DNA from: Arthrobacter gallicola
GTDB lineage: Bacteria; Actinomycetota; Actinomycetes; Actinomycetales; Micrococcaceae
Direction of reading: 5' to 3'
Assembly: GCF_014836775.1 (NCBI RefSeq)
Contig: NZ_JACSQD010000007.1
Span: 62,001-126,000, forward strand
Length of the DNA stretch: 64,000 bases
Positions 50,124 to 59,376 of this stretch are shown here, piece after piece (positions within the stretch are counted from its first letter, which is position 1; each line of letters starts with the position of its first letter). A program made the translations under genes and the position numbers. The notes beneath the pieces are model-generated. The model saw nothing but the letters and a program-made list of their open reading frames with translations. It did not search any database and had not been told where the DNA came from.

Positions 50124-50150
50124 GCCTGGCCCCGCGCTGCGGGGTCAGGC
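50124..50150. terminator. Bidirectional terminator downstream of glpD
   Basis: 12-bp stem with one mismatch, GCCTGGCCCCGC (50124-50135) with GCGGGGTCAGGC (50139-50150), 3-nt loop. Its right arm overlaps the end of the convergent Gfo/Idh gene. Confidence 0.7.
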
Positions 50151-51260
50151 AGTGACCTCCTCCGACGACGTCAGCGACATCAGCGGCACGCCCTCCGGAC
50201 GGGCTGCGGTGCTCTGCACCCTGACGGCGGCCCCGCTGCCGGCTGCCTCGAGCAGCGACTCCATCACGTCCAGCACGTGGTAGGCGAGGTCGCCGTTGGC
50301 ACGGTGCAGTCCGTCCGCGGGTGCGAGGGCCATGTCCGCGAGCCCGTACCCCCGGCCGGCGCCGATGTAACCCGCGCTGCTCGGCAGCGTTTCCCAGCCG
50401 CCATCCCTGTTTTCAAGACGGCAGATGGAGACGTCGCCGTCAAAGTAGTTGGGGTCGGGAACCACCATGCTGGCCCGTTCACCGTGGATTTCGATGCTAG
50501 AGGACCGGGTCTGTACGGCGTCGAAGCTCATGACCAGGGTGGACAGGGCACCTGAGTCGTGGACGAGGACCCCCGTGACGTGCGTGTCGATCGTGACCGG
50601 GACAGCTTCCCCGGCCCGCGGACCGCTTCCGATGGTGCGCACCGAACGGGTGTGACTCGCCGCACCAACCACGGATGTGACCGGCCCCAGGAGGGTGACC
50701 AAAGCCGTCACGTAGTAGGGCCCCATATCCAGCAGCGGCCCGCCCCCGGGAACGTAGTAAAAGTCGGGGTTGGGGTGCCAGCGCTCATGGCCGGGGGTGA
50801 CCATGGTTGCCGTAGCGGCAATCGGACAGCCGATCAGGCCGCTGTCGATCGCACGGCGGGCGGTCTGGATCCCGGTGCCAAGCACGGTGTCCGGGGCGCA
50901 GCCGACTCGTAAGCCCGCAGCGGATGCCAGTTCGAGCACCTTGCGGGCCTCTTCCGTGCTGGCCGCCAGGGGCTTCTCGCCATAGACGTTCTTGCCCGCA
51001 TTGAGCGCCCTCAGGGACACCTCTGCATGGGCTGCCGGGATGGTGAGGTTTAGAACCGTGTCGATCTCCGGGTCGGCCAGCAGCTCCTCCACCGTCAGGG
51101 CTCGCACACCCTCCTGCCCTTTGGCTGCAGCGTCAGCGCGATCGGGATCGAGATCGGCGACGGCAACGAGGTTAACGGACGGCAGTGTCGGCAGGGTGGC
51201 CAGATACTGTGCAGCGATCGCGCCGCAGCCGATAATTCCGACGTTCAGCGGCTCGCCCAC
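50145..51260 (-). CDS. Gfo/Idh/MocA family oxidoreductase (last gene of the ThuA operon)
   Basis: 371 residues. The NAD motif is GIIGCGAIAAQYL (8-20), then EKPLA near 96-100, the conserved Asp/His region in GGGPLLDMGPYYVTAL, and a C-terminal beta-sheet domain. The family oxidises sugar hydroxyls with a tightly bound or free NAD(H). The GTG start at 51260 has GAAAGGGG upstream and overlaps the end of the ThuA gene by 16 nt. It is a paralogue, only distantly similar, of the Gfo/Idh gene upstream. Confidence 0.9.
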   Translation of the reverse strand: MGEPLNVGIIGCGAIAAQYLATLPTLPSVNLVAVADLDPDRADAAAKGQEGVRALTVEELLADPEIDTVLNLTIPAAHAEVSLRALNAGKNVYGEKPLAASTEEARKVLELASAAGLRVGCAPDTVLGTGIQTARRAIDSGLIGCPIAATATMVTPGHERWHPNPDFYYVPGGGPLLDMGPYYVTALVTLLGPVTSVVGAASHTRSVRTIGSGPRAGEAVPVTIDTHVTGVLVHDSGALSTLVMSFDAVQTRSSSIEIHGERASMVVPDPNYFDGDVSICRLENRDGGWETLPSSAGYIGAGRGYGLADMALAPADGLHRANGDLAYHVLDVMESLLEAAGSGAAVRVQSTAARPEGVPLMSLTSSEEVTA

Positions 51261-51940
51261 AGCAAACCCCTTTCGATGATAGTGCGGACGTTCAGATCGT
51301 CAAGGATTTCGACACGGTGGCCGGGAGTCGAGACGAAGATGCGGCCGCTGCCCCACTGACGGGTCCAGATGGCCGGTGAAGTTACCGGACGATGCCAGGG
51401 ATCCCAGGCCCGAACCGCCTGAGTGGTGGTTGCCAGGACATCGATGTAGTCGTCGGCCAGCACCCAGTACTGTTCGGTGACGAGCTCGAAATCTTCGATG
51501 CCCCGGGTTATGGGGTGGTCGGCGGCCGCCGGGAGCATGTTGACGGTGTAGGGCACATAGTTGTCGGACTGCTCGCCGGTTCGCTCATCGGGATGCTTGC
51601 CCGGATGGCACGCGAATTGTCCGCCGATCAGGTGAAGATAATCGGATTCGTTCCGGTAGGAATCTGCAATGCCGCCGTGCCAGCCGGCCAGACCGGTCCC
51701 AGCCTCGACGGCGGCCCGCAGGCCTGCAAACTCATCCTTTTCGATCGTGTTCATCGTGTTGCACTGCAGAATGAGGTCTACGGACGCCATGTACTCGCTG
51801 TCGGCGTAGATCTTGGGGGACTCCTCGATCCGCACCGAGTATCCATGGTCGCGGAGGAATGGAATAAAGCGCTCAGTAGCTTCGACGGGCTGGTGCCCGT
51901 CCCAGCCACCGCGCACGACGAGAACTTGCTTGCTGGTCAT
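51245..51940 (-). CDS. ThuA-like domain protein
   Basis: 231 residues. VLVVRGGWDGHQPVEATERF, GLAGWHGGIADSYR and YVPYTVNMLPAAADHPITRGI are typical of ThuA (glutamine amidotransferase-like fold). In rhizobia ThuA and the Gfo-type ThuB act in trehalose catabolism via 3-keto sugars. GGAAAGGG lies before the ATG at 51940. ATGA overlap with the upstream Gfo/Idh gene and 16-nt overlap with the downstream one make a tightly coupled trio. Confidence 0.9.
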   Translation of the reverse strand: MTSKQVLVVRGGWDGHQPVEATERFIPFLRDHGYSVRIEESPKIYADSEYMASVDLILQCNTMNTIEKDEFAGLRAAVEAGTGLAGWHGGIADSYRNESDYLHLIGGQFACHPGKHPDERTGEQSDNYVPYTVNMLPAAADHPITRGIEDFELVTEQYWVLADDYIDVLATTTQAVRAWDPWHRPVTSPAIWTRQWGSGRIFVSTPGHRVEILDDLNVRTIIERGLLWASR

Positions 51941-53205
51941 GGTGTCCCTTTCCCGGGAGTTGATACGCGGCTCTGTGCCCCGGTGGCGCCGGCCGCTTCG
52001 ATAGAGGCAGCCAACGGAAGGTCCGTCCACTGCCACCTGGATTCGTCCGCTGCTGAGCGCTCAACGGCGTGCAGGACCTTCTGGACCCGCAATGCCTCGT
52101 CGAAGGAGGGTGAGGGTGTGGTTCCGCCGGAGATCGACTGCACCAAGTCCACCACCTGGTGGGTGAAGCCGTGCTCATATCCGAGGCCGTGCCCGGAGGG
52201 CCACCAGTTGCCGGTGTAGGGGTGAACCGGTTCGGTCACGTTAATGGTGGTGAAACCCGCCGCCTCAGCGTCAGTGCTGCCGTCATAGAACTCCAGGGAG
52301 TTCATATTCTCGAAGTCGAAGGCCAACGACCCCCGGGTTCCGTTGACTTCCAGACGCATGGAGTTCTTCCTGCCCAGCGCGAAGCGGGTGGCCTCGAAGA
52401 CGCCGACGGCTCCGCCGTCGAACCTGGCACTGAAGATGGCGGCGTCATCCACCGTGACCTGTCCGGTCCGGCCGTCGTCGGCGCCGGTTCCCCCCAGTCC
52501 TATCCTCGTTCCGGCCAGGGGACGCTGGTGTACGAAAGTGTTCATGAGGGCTGACACACCGGAGATGTCCAGACCAGTCACATACTGCGCCGCATCAATG
52601 CTGTGCGCGCCGATGTCCCCGAGCGCTCCGGACCCCGATTTTTCCCGGTCCAGGCGCCACGTCATGGGCACGTTTTCGTCCGACAGCCAGTCCTGGAGGT
52701 ACTGGGCGCGAATGTGCCGGATTTCTCCGAGCCGGCCCTGCTCAACCAGTCGCCGGGCCAGGGTTAAGGCGGGAGTGCGGCGGTAGGAGAACCCGCACAT
52801 GGCATAGGTTCCCTTCGCCTCGGCGCTTCGGGCTGCCTCGGCCATCCGCTCGGCTTCCTCGACGGAGTTGGCCAGCGGTTTCTCGCAGAGCACGTGCTTA
52901 CCGGCCTCGAGAGCCGCAATGGCGATTTCGGCGTGGGTGTCTCCCGGGGTGCAGATGTCGATTAGATCGACGTCGTCGCGCTCCACCAGAGAGCGCCAGT
53001 CAGTCTCGGTTTCCTGCCAGCCCATCGTGTCCGCTGCCGCTTTGACGGCAACCTGGTCACGGCCGCAGAGGACGGCGAGTTCCGGTCGAAGCGGAAGGTC
53101 GAAAAAGCGCGGTGCGGTGCGCCAGGCGTGGGAGTGCATAGCGCCCATGAAGGCATAGCCCACCATGCCTACCCTCAGGGTTGAGGGCTGCTGCGTGGTA
53201 GTCAT
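51937..53205 (-). CDS. Gfo/Idh/MocA family oxidoreductase (ThuB-like)
   Basis: 422 residues. VGMVGYAFMGAMHSHAW is the N-terminal NAD motif, then CEKPLANSVEEAERM, CGFSYRRTPALTLARRLV and SGSGALGDIGAHSIDAAQYV with the catalytic Asp/His. GHGLGYEHGFTHQVVDLV lies near the C-terminus. It likely oxidises the imported sugar or glycoside, probably at C3. It follows the permease genes by 22 bp and overlaps the ThuA start. The presence of two Gfo enzymes suggests oxidation and a later reduction or epimerisation step. Confidence 0.9.
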   Translation of the reverse strand: MTTTQQPSTLRVGMVGYAFMGAMHSHAWRTAPRFFDLPLRPELAVLCGRDQVAVKAAADTMGWQETETDWRSLVERDDVDLIDICTPGDTHAEIAIAALEAGKHVLCEKPLANSVEEAERMAEAARSAEAKGTYAMCGFSYRRTPALTLARRLVEQGRLGEIRHIRAQYLQDWLSDENVPMTWRLDREKSGSGALGDIGAHSIDAAQYVTGLDISGVSALMNTFVHQRPLAGTRIGLGGTGADDGRTGQVTVDDAAIFSARFDGGAVGVFEATRFALGRKNSMRLEVNGTRGSLAFDFENMNSLEFYDGSTDAEAAGFTTINVTEPVHPYTGNWWPSGHGLGYEHGFTHQVVDLVQSISGGTTPSPSFDEALRVQKVLHAVERSAADESRWQWTDLPLAASIEAAGATGAQSRVSTPGKGTP

Positions 53206-53227
53206 AAGGCTCCGGTTTCCTTTCGGT

Positions 53228-54118
53228 CTACTTGCTGAATCCGGCGGTCAGACCGCTGACGAGCTGGCGACGAGCCAGAACGTAGAGGACAACCAGCGGA
53301 AGGGTGGAGAGAACGACGGCGGCGAGCACCGCCGGGATGTTGACGGTGAACTCGTCCTGGAAGGCCCAGAGCGAGAGAGGCAGCACCCGTTTGTCGGGGC
53401 TCTGCGTAAGGATGAGCGGAAAGAGGAAGCCGTTCCACACCTGCAGGGCGTTGTAAATGGCGATAGTGACCACCGCGGGCCGAACCAGCGGCAGTGCCAG
53501 CCGCCACATCATGGTGAACTCCGAGCATCCGTCCAAGCGCATGGACTCGAACAACTCGCGGGGGACGTCACGGAGGAAGTTCGAGAGGATCAGCACCGAG
53601 ATGGGGATGGCAAAAGCTATGGAGGGCAGGATCAGTGCCAGCAGGGTGTCGTAGAGGTTTGCCCGCGTGATCATGAAGTAAATAGGAATGATCGTTGCCT
53701 GCAGCGGAATAGCCAGGCCCATGAGGAACAGGGTGTGTGAAGCAGCGATGATCCGCCCGGTCCCCCTGACCACGGCGTACGCAGCCATGAAAGAAACCGC
53801 GACTGCCGGGATTACGCTGCCCACCGTCACGATGACGCTGTTGACGAAGTATCGGACGAAGTCCGCTTCGAGGACCGTTTGGTAGTTGGCAAGAGTAGGG
53901 TCGCTGGGCGGGGCCAGGGGGTTCGATCCGAAGAACCCCGCCTGGTTCTTCAGGCTGGTGATGACCACGTAGTAGGCGGGAAGGATGATCAGGGCCAGCC
54001 ACAGCCACCCTCCGAGGCCGCCCAGAAAGTTGGGCGTGCTTCGGCGCGTCCCTCTGCCGCGCTGGCGGGCTTTCGGGTTCGGTGCCGCGTCCCGTTCTGT
54101 TTCGGTAGCGAGTGCCAT
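53228..54118 (-). CDS. Sugar ABC transporter permease (MalG type)
   Basis: 296 residues, six membrane helices. The ATPase-coupling EAA loop reads ELFESMRLDGCSEFTMMWRLALPLVRPA. The N-terminus is Arg-rich. GGAAGGAG lies 7 nt before the ATG. It starts 2 bp after the stop of the MalF-type gene. No ATPase gene is in the operon, as is usual for actinobacterial carbohydrate importers served by a shared MsiK-type ATPase. Confidence 0.93.
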   Translation of the reverse strand: MALATETERDAAPNPKARQRGRGTRRSTPNFLGGLGGWLWLALIILPAYYVVITSLKNQAGFFGSNPLAPPSDPTLANYQTVLEADFVRYFVNSVIVTVGSVIPAVAVSFMAAYAVVRGTGRIIAASHTLFLMGLAIPLQATIIPIYFMITRANLYDTLLALILPSIAFAIPISVLILSNFLRDVPRELFESMRLDGCSEFTMMWRLALPLVRPAVVTIAIYNALQVWNGFLFPLILTQSPDKRVLPLSLWAFQDEFTVNIPAVLAAVVLSTLPLVVLYVLARRQLVSGLTAGFSK

Positions 54119-54120
54119 CG

Positions 54121-55038
54121 CTATGCTCCTTCCAACTGACTGGCGCCGCGGTTCCTGCCGCCAATCCGCTGCAGAACGAGGGCGAGGCCGAGGCCGATCA
54201 CCACAAGAATCACGCCGAGGGCGCTCGCGGCACCCATGTCGTTCGCACGGAACCCGGTGAGGTACATGTGCAGGGGCAGCAGCCGCGTCTCGTAGCCCGG
54301 CCCGCCCGCGGTGAGGATGAAGATCAGGTCGAAATAGGCCAGCGACCCCAGGACCATCAGGGTCGAAGAGGTGATGATGGTGTACTTCAACTGAGGCAGC
54401 GTGATGTGGAAAAACTGCTGCATCCTGCTGGCTCCGTCAATCTGCGCCGCCTCATAGAACGACGCCGGGATCTGGCGAACGCCGCCCTGGTAGATGAGTG
54501 TGTGGAACGGAACGAACTGCCAGGCAATGACAAAGATGACCACAAAGAGCACCAAGTCCGAGCTGCCGAGCCAGTTCTGGGCAAGGAACGGCACGCCAAG
54601 GCCCGGTCCCATCCCGAAGTTAGGATCCAGCAGGGCTTTGAACGCGATCGCCACCGCCGCGGATGAGAGCAGCAGCGGAACAAAGTAGAGGACCGCGAGC
54701 AGTGCCCGGTACCGCTGGGTACCGGCGGTGAACACGCCCAACAGGAGGCTAATAGGCAGCTGCACGATGAGGGAGAAGAACATGATCTTCAACGTCACAA
54801 CCAGGGCGTTTAAGGTCACCGGATCCGTGAGGGCTGTTCGCCAGCTCTCCAGGCCAGCGAAGGAAATCGCACCCAATCCGTTCCAGTTGGTGAAGCTCAG
54901 GAACACCACGCCGAGCAGTGGGACCACCGCAAAGACCAGAAAGAAGACCAGCGCCGGAACAACCATCCACGCCGGGGGGCCCGTTCGCCGGGCCCCCCGA
55001 ACCGCCAGGGCGGGTTTTGCTTTTAGCAGTGTGCTCAT
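54121..55038 (-). CDS. Sugar ABC transporter permease (MalF type)
   Basis: 305 residues with six helices. EAA-like loop: ASFYEAAQIDGASRMQQFFHITLPQLKYT. It forms the heterodimeric channel with the MalG-type protein encoded 2 bp downstream. Its ATG overlaps the stop of the binding-protein gene (ATGA). Confidence 0.93.
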   Translation of the reverse strand: MSTLLKAKPALAVRGARRTGPPAWMVVPALVFFLVFAVVPLLGVVFLSFTNWNGLGAISFAGLESWRTALTDPVTLNALVVTLKIMFFSLIVQLPISLLLGVFTAGTQRYRALLAVLYFVPLLLSSAAVAIAFKALLDPNFGMGPGLGVPFLAQNWLGSSDLVLFVVIFVIAWQFVPFHTLIYQGGVRQIPASFYEAAQIDGASRMQQFFHITLPQLKYTIITSSTLMVLGSLAYFDLIFILTAGGPGYETRLLPLHMYLTGFRANDMGAASALGVILVVIGLGLALVLQRIGGRNRGASQLEGA

Positions 55039-56354
55039 TTGCCAAGTGTCGCGTTCATGTTCTCGGCGAACTGCTGGGGAGTGATCGCTCCGATGAAGAT
55101 CTGATCGAGATTCGCCAGCATGGCGTCACCCTGCGCCGGGCTAAGTGCCTGGTCCCAGGACAACTGGAAACTCGGTGCATCCTGGGCCAGTCCGTAGACG
55201 AACTCCACGAAATTCTTATCGTCGGAGGCTGCCAGCTGGTCTTCGATGCCCTTCACAGCCGGAACCGCGCCGGAGTCGATCATGGCCTGGGTGTACTCCT
55301 CGTTGAACAATCCGTCTTTGAGATAGTTCATGGCCGACGCCTTCTGTTCCTGAGACGCAGTGGCGGAAAGGGACCACATGTTGGCAGGGTTGCCCACCAC
55401 GTTCATCGGATCCCCCGCACCGCCTTCGACCTCCGGGAACGGCACAAAGCCGACCGCGCCCGACTCCACGAACTCCGGGGCGTCGTTCTTCAGGTTCTGG
55501 TAGACCCACCCGCCGTGCAGCATCATGGCTGCCCGGTCGGTGTAGAGGAGGGCACTGTCGGCACCGGCATCAGCCGCAATGGAAGAGAAACCATTGATAA
55601 ATCCGCCCGCGTCGACCAGTTCCTGGATCTTGGTGAGCGCTTCCAGGACGGCCGGATGGGACCAGGCACCCTCGTCACCGTCCAGGATTGCCTTGAAAAC
55701 TTCCGGGCCACCGATGCGGTCCACGAGGTAGGACAGCCACATGAGGTTGGGCCACTTGGACTGTCCCGCCAGTGAGAAGGGAGCAACGCCGGCGTCGTTG
55801 AATTTGGGCACCAGGGCCATCAGTTCATCCCAGGTCTCAGGCGGTTCCGCGCCAATCTGATCGAAGAGCTCCTTGTTGTAGTAGAGGACAACAGGCTGCA
55901 TGTTGTTGTTGGGAAGCGCGTAGGTCTTACCGTCGATCACTCCGTTCTGGAAGACGGATTCGATGTAACGGTCCTTCACCTCGGGGTTGTCTGCGAGGAA
56001 CTGGTCCAGTTCCTCCACGTGGCCGGCGTCGACGTAGGACTGAAGCACGCCGCCGCCCCATCCGTAGATGAATGTGGGGCCCTCGCCTGCGCCGATGGCT
56101 GTGCGGACTTTGGTCTTATAGGCGTCGTTGGCGAAGAATTCCTGGTTGATCGAGTCGTCGGGGTTGCTTTCATTCCAGGAATCCACCGAAGATTTGAAGA
56201 TTTTCTCACTACTGCCGGTCAGTGCCCACATGCTCGGCGAATCGGAGTTGGCGGAGGAATCGGACGGTCCGCTGGAGCCGCAGGAAGCGAGAGTCAGGCC
56301 GAGTGCGAGCGCAGCCGCTGCAGCAGATAGGGTCTTGGTTGTTCGCATGTTCAT
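55035..56354 (-). CDS. Extracellular sugar-binding lipoprotein
   Basis: 439 residues. The lipoprotein signal ends in LTLASC (about 21-26), with a Ser/Asn-rich linker, then a family 1 carbohydrate-binding domain (GPTFIYGWGGGVLQSYVDAGHVEELDQFL; LPNNNMQPVVLYYNKELFDQIG). It is the first gene of the operon and the divergent partner of lacI. GGAAG stands 6 nt before the ATG. The ligand is probably a di- or oligosaccharide or sugar alcohol. Confidence 0.92.
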   Translation of the reverse strand: MNMRTTKTLSAAAAALALGLTLASCGSSGPSDSSANSDSPSMWALTGSSEKIFKSSVDSWNESNPDDSINQEFFANDAYKTKVRTAIGAGEGPTFIYGWGGGVLQSYVDAGHVEELDQFLADNPEVKDRYIESVFQNGVIDGKTYALPNNNMQPVVLYYNKELFDQIGAEPPETWDELMALVPKFNDAGVAPFSLAGQSKWPNLMWLSYLVDRIGGPEVFKAILDGDEGAWSHPAVLEALTKIQELVDAGGFINGFSSIAADAGADSALLYTDRAAMMLHGGWVYQNLKNDAPEFVESGAVGFVPFPEVEGGAGDPMNVVGNPANMWSLSATASQEQKASAMNYLKDGLFNEEYTQAMIDSGAVPAVKGIEDQLAASDDKNFVEFVYGLAQDAPSFQLSWDQALSPAQGDAMLANLDQIFIGAITPQQFAENMNATLGK

Positions 56355-56460
56355 CAGATCTTCCGTAAGTCAAGTCAGCTTCAACCCGGCGGTCGGCTGA
56401 GGTGGACGGGTCAGCTCCGCGGGGCACGCGGTCGCTGACCGCCACTCTGCGGAAGAGATT

Positions 56461-56475
56461 TCGAAAACTTTTCGA
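56461..56475. promoter_or_regulatory. LacI-family operator in the sugar operon promoter
   Basis: Perfect 15-bp palindrome TCGAAAACTTTTCGA, 107 bp upstream of the binding-protein gene, in the region divergent with lacI. Confidence 0.75.
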
Positions 56476-56622
56476 TAAAACAAGCTAGCGAGCGTAAAGT
56501 TACCTGCATCACACTCAATGGTCAACCGTTCAAATTCCGCTAATGTTGGCGCAGCCGGTCACCCTGCGACGCTACGACTGTTCACTGCTCCGAAAACTAT
56601 GAGACCGGGCAAGAAAGGAATC

Positions 56623-56637
56623 TCGAAATTTTGTCGA
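56623..56637. promoter_or_regulatory. Second LacI-type site at the lacI start
   Basis: TCGAAATTTTGTCGA, related to the palindrome at 56461 by its TCGAAA/TCGA ends, followed directly by AAAA. It covers the translation start region of lacI, so it would give autoregulation. Confidence 0.5.
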
Positions 56638-56645
56638 AAACTGAG

Positions 56646-57653
56646 ATGAGCACCAAGGCGACCTTGGCTTCCGTCGCAGCCCTCGCCGGCGTATCAATCT
56701 CGACGGTGTCGAAGGTCCTCAATGGGCGCGAAGACGTGGCCGAAGGCACGCGGCGGAGGGTCCGGGAAGCATTGAGCCAATCCGGCTACCAGCAGCCGGG
56801 GCAGCGCCATAGCAGCGCAGCTTCAGTGCTCATCGACGTCGCCGTCGACAGCGTCACCACCGCCTACTATGCGGAGGTGATGGAGGGCATTCTTGAGTGC
56901 GCCCAGACTCAGGGCGCCGAGATTGTGCTGTCCAAGACGGGAGGCACCCGACCTTCAGTGGCTGAGCGGGCCGAGAAAATGCAGGCGTCAGGGCGCCGCG
57001 GGCTGCTCCTGGTCACCTCCCGCTGGTCCCCCGCCGAAATCCGCGAGGTGAAGAGGCGGGGAATTGCCGTGGTAGTCATCGACCCCATAAATCCGCCAGG
57101 CCGCGGTGTCACGAGCGTGGGCGCCACGAACTGGGCCGGAGGCAAGTCTGCAACCGAGCACCTGCTCGGGCTCGGCCACTCGCGCATCGCGTTCATCGGC
57201 GGGCCTCAGAGCGCCGAATGCAGCCAGGACCGCGAGCACGGCTACGTGGCGGCCCTGCTCGAACGCGGCATCCAGGTGGCCGAGGACTACATTCTGGCCG
57301 GCGGCTTCGATCCGGAGACCGGGCGGCGCGGCCTGGATCAGCTCCTCGCGTTGCAAACGCCGCCGCAGGCCATCTTCGCCGCCTCGGACAGCATAGCGCT
57401 GGGTGTTTTGGCAGAAGCCCAGACCCGCGGCGTCGCGGTTCCCGAGGAGCTGAGCGTGGTCGGTTTCGACGGCACCTACATCAGCGAGCTGACCTCGCCA
57501 CAGCTCACCACCGTGGCCCAGCCGTTGCGGGACATGGGCTGCACGGCTGTGCGTGCCCTGCTGCGTGAAATGGACGGCCAGCGGGCAGATTCTGCCCGGG
57601 TCGAATTGGCAACGCAGCTGCTCGTCCGCTCCTCAACGGCTCGCGCCCGCTGA
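56646..57653 (+). CDS. LacI family transcriptional regulator
   Basis: 335 residues from ATG 56646. A TTG at 56631 with AAAGGA 11 nt upstream would add five residues. The helix-turn-helix is ATLASVAALAGVSISTVSKVLNG, followed by a periplasmic-binding-type sensor domain (IDVAVDSVTTAYYAEVMEGI; RIAFIGGP; AIFAASDSIALGVL; VVGFDGTYISEL). Divergence from the sugar ABC/ThuA operon and TCGAAAA palindromes in the gap make it the operon's repressor. Confidence 0.94.
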   Translation: MSTKATLASVAALAGVSISTVSKVLNGREDVAEGTRRRVREALSQSGYQQPGQRHSSAASVLIDVAVDSVTTAYYAEVMEGILECAQTQGAEIVLSKTGGTRPSVAERAEKMQASGRRGLLLVTSRWSPAEIREVKRRGIAVVVIDPINPPGRGVTSVGATNWAGGKSATEHLLGLGHSRIAFIGGPQSAECSQDREHGYVAALLERGIQVAEDYILAGGFDPETGRRGLDQLLALQTPPQAIFAASDSIALGVLAEAQTRGVAVPEELSVVGFDGTYISELTSPQLTTVAQPLRDMGCTAVRALLREMDGQRADSARVELATQLLVRSSTARAR

Positions 57654-57682
57654 ACCCGCCCGCGGATCAGCGCGACCGAAGC

Positions 57683-57715
57683 CCATTAGCCCCGGAGCAA
57701 ATCCGGGGCTAATGG
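57683..57715. terminator. Bidirectional terminator between lacI and the TPP enzyme gene
   Basis: Perfect 14-bp stem CCATTAGCCCCGGA (57683-57696) with complement 57702-57715, 5-nt loop, followed by CCTTTAAA on the plus strand. The stop codon of the minus-strand TPP gene (57709-57711) lies inside the right arm. Confidence 0.85.
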
Positions 57716-59376
57716 CCTTTAAACGCTTCCGCCAGCCACCAGGCACCGCCGTCGGACGCGATTTTGGCGTCGATGACCAGAGGAGTGTCCCGTGGGCCCG
57801 CCAGCCAGCCCGCAACCGCCGCCAGGTCCCCTCGGCTGCGGACAGTGATCCCCGAAGCTCCGTAGCCGCGGGCGATCGCGGCAATGTCGGTATCCGGGAA
57901 AGTCACCGTTCCGATGTCCGCCGGCGCGTCCCCGGTGCCGAAGTGGTGAACCTCGGCGCCGTACGCGGCGTCGTTGTAGACAATGGCAACCAACGGCAGC
58001 CGCAGCCGGACGGCCGTTTCCAGTTCGGAGATCCCCATCAGGAAGCCGCCGTCGCCGGTGCCCAGCACCGGCAGGCGGTCCGGGCGCGCCAGAGCCGCTC
58101 CTATCGCCGTCGCCAGACCCAGCCCCACTGACTGGAATGCCTGGGTGAAGCAGAAGCCGAACTCGTCCGGCACCTGCAGATGGGTGGCGGGATAACCCAT
58201 GAAATTACCGGAGTCCACCGACACCAGCCGCTCCGCCGGGAGCAGGGCATCGAGTTCCAGGCTCAGCACCCGCGGATCGATCTGCGTGGCCGTGGAAAGA
58301 TCCTGAACGGGGACGTCGCGCCAGCGCGAACCGGCCGCGATCCGCTCCGCCGTCGCACGGCACCGGTACTTCTCCACGGGTTCCGGCTCCACGGCCCGGA
58401 GTTCGGCCAGCACGTCTTCAGCGGTTGCCGCACAGTCACCGGTGACACCCAGATGAACTTCCCGGTTCGCGCCCAGCGCCGCGCCGTCGACGTCCACCTG
58501 GAGGACGGCAGCATCCGGGTTGATCAGGGATCCGTGGCGCATGGTCCACATGTTCAGGGTGCAGCCCCAGCCCACAATCAGGTCCGCACCGCTGATCAGC
58601 GCAGCGGTTTCCGGCGTCGAGAATCCCCCGGAAATGCCCAGGTTGAACTCCTCGCCGTTGAAGAGTCCATTGGCGACAGCAGAGGTGGCCAGCAGAGCTC
58701 CCGAGTGGGCGGCGAGCGCCGCTATTTCGGGTCCTGCGTGCCGTGCTCCGCGGCCGGCAACGAAAACCGGACGCTGTGCGTTGGCCAGCAGATCGGCCAT
58801 TCCACGGACCAGGATGGAATCCGGGCGAATGCGCCCGGCCGGGGCGACCGGAGGAACAACGTCAGGAGTGTCTTCCGGAGCCGGCTGGGCCTGCACGTCG
58901 AGCGGCAGGCTGAGGACAACGGTGCGGCGTTCGTTCAGTGCCGTGCGGAAGGCACGGACAGTGTCGGCCAGGGCGCTCTGCGCGGAGTGCACCCGTTCCG
59001 GGACGGCGCCCAGGCTGCGGGCAAAGGCATCCTGATCGATCCGGAAGTTCGAACGGACGGCGGCGCCGGCGGTGTCCGCGGTCAGCACGATCATCGGAGT
59101 CCGGGACTTCGCCGCTTCGCCGATGCCGGTGGCGGCGTTTGTCAGACCGCATCCCTGATGAGTGCTGAGGACGCTGACCAGCCCCGACATCCGGGAGTAG
59201 GCGTCGGCCATGGTGGCTGCCCCGCCTTCATGCCGGGCGGCGGTGAACGGCACACCGTATTCCCGCAGCGCGTTGGTGACGTGGAAGTTTCCGCTGCCCA
59301 CCACACCGAAGGCATGTCCTGCCCCCAGCTGGGCCAGGGTGCGGCCCACCAGCGAGGCGATATTCATCTTGTCCAT
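57709..59376 (-). CDS. Thiamine diphosphate-dependent enzyme (acetolactate synthase-like)
   Basis: 555 residues with the three TPP domains. ARHEGGAATMADAYSRMSG carries the activating Glu50. A central domain (about 190-320) follows, and the pyrophosphate/Mg motif is GTGDGGFLMGISELETAVRLRLPLVAIVYNDAAYG. The family includes acetolactate synthase, benzoylformate decarboxylase and sulfoacetaldehyde acetyltransferase. No regulatory subunit gene is adjacent, so branched-chain biosynthesis is unlikely. AGGAG precedes the ATG at 59376. It is divergent from a cyclase-family gene. Confidence 0.88.
   Translation of the reverse strand: MDKMNIASLVGRTLAQLGAGHAFGVVGSGNFHVTNALREYGVPFTAARHEGGAATMADAYSRMSGLVSVLSTHQGCGLTNAATGIGEAAKSRTPMIVLTADTAGAAVRSNFRIDQDAFARSLGAVPERVHSAQSALADTVRAFRTALNERRTVVLSLPLDVQAQPAPEDTPDVVPPVAPAGRIRPDSILVRGMADLLANAQRPVFVAGRGARHAGPEIAALAAHSGALLATSAVANGLFNGEEFNLGISGGFSTPETAALISGADLIVGWGCTLNMWTMRHGSLINPDAAVLQVDVDGAALGANREVHLGVTGDCAATAEDVLAELRAVEPEPVEKYRCRATAERIAAGSRWRDVPVQDLSTATQIDPRVLSLELDALLPAERLVSVDSGNFMGYPATHLQVPDEFGFCFTQAFQSVGLGLATAIGAALARPDRLPVLGTGDGGFLMGISELETAVRLRLPLVAIVYNDAAYGAEVHHFGTGDAPADIGTVTFPDTDIAAIARGYGASGITVRSRGDLAAVAGWLAGPRDTPLVIDAKIASDGGAWWLAEAFKGH

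Noticed and set aside
57709..59376. ilvB, the biosynthetic acetolactate synthase
   Set aside because: No ilvN or ilvC follows, and the gene is paired with a cyclase-family hydrolase, so a generic TPP-enzyme name is safer.
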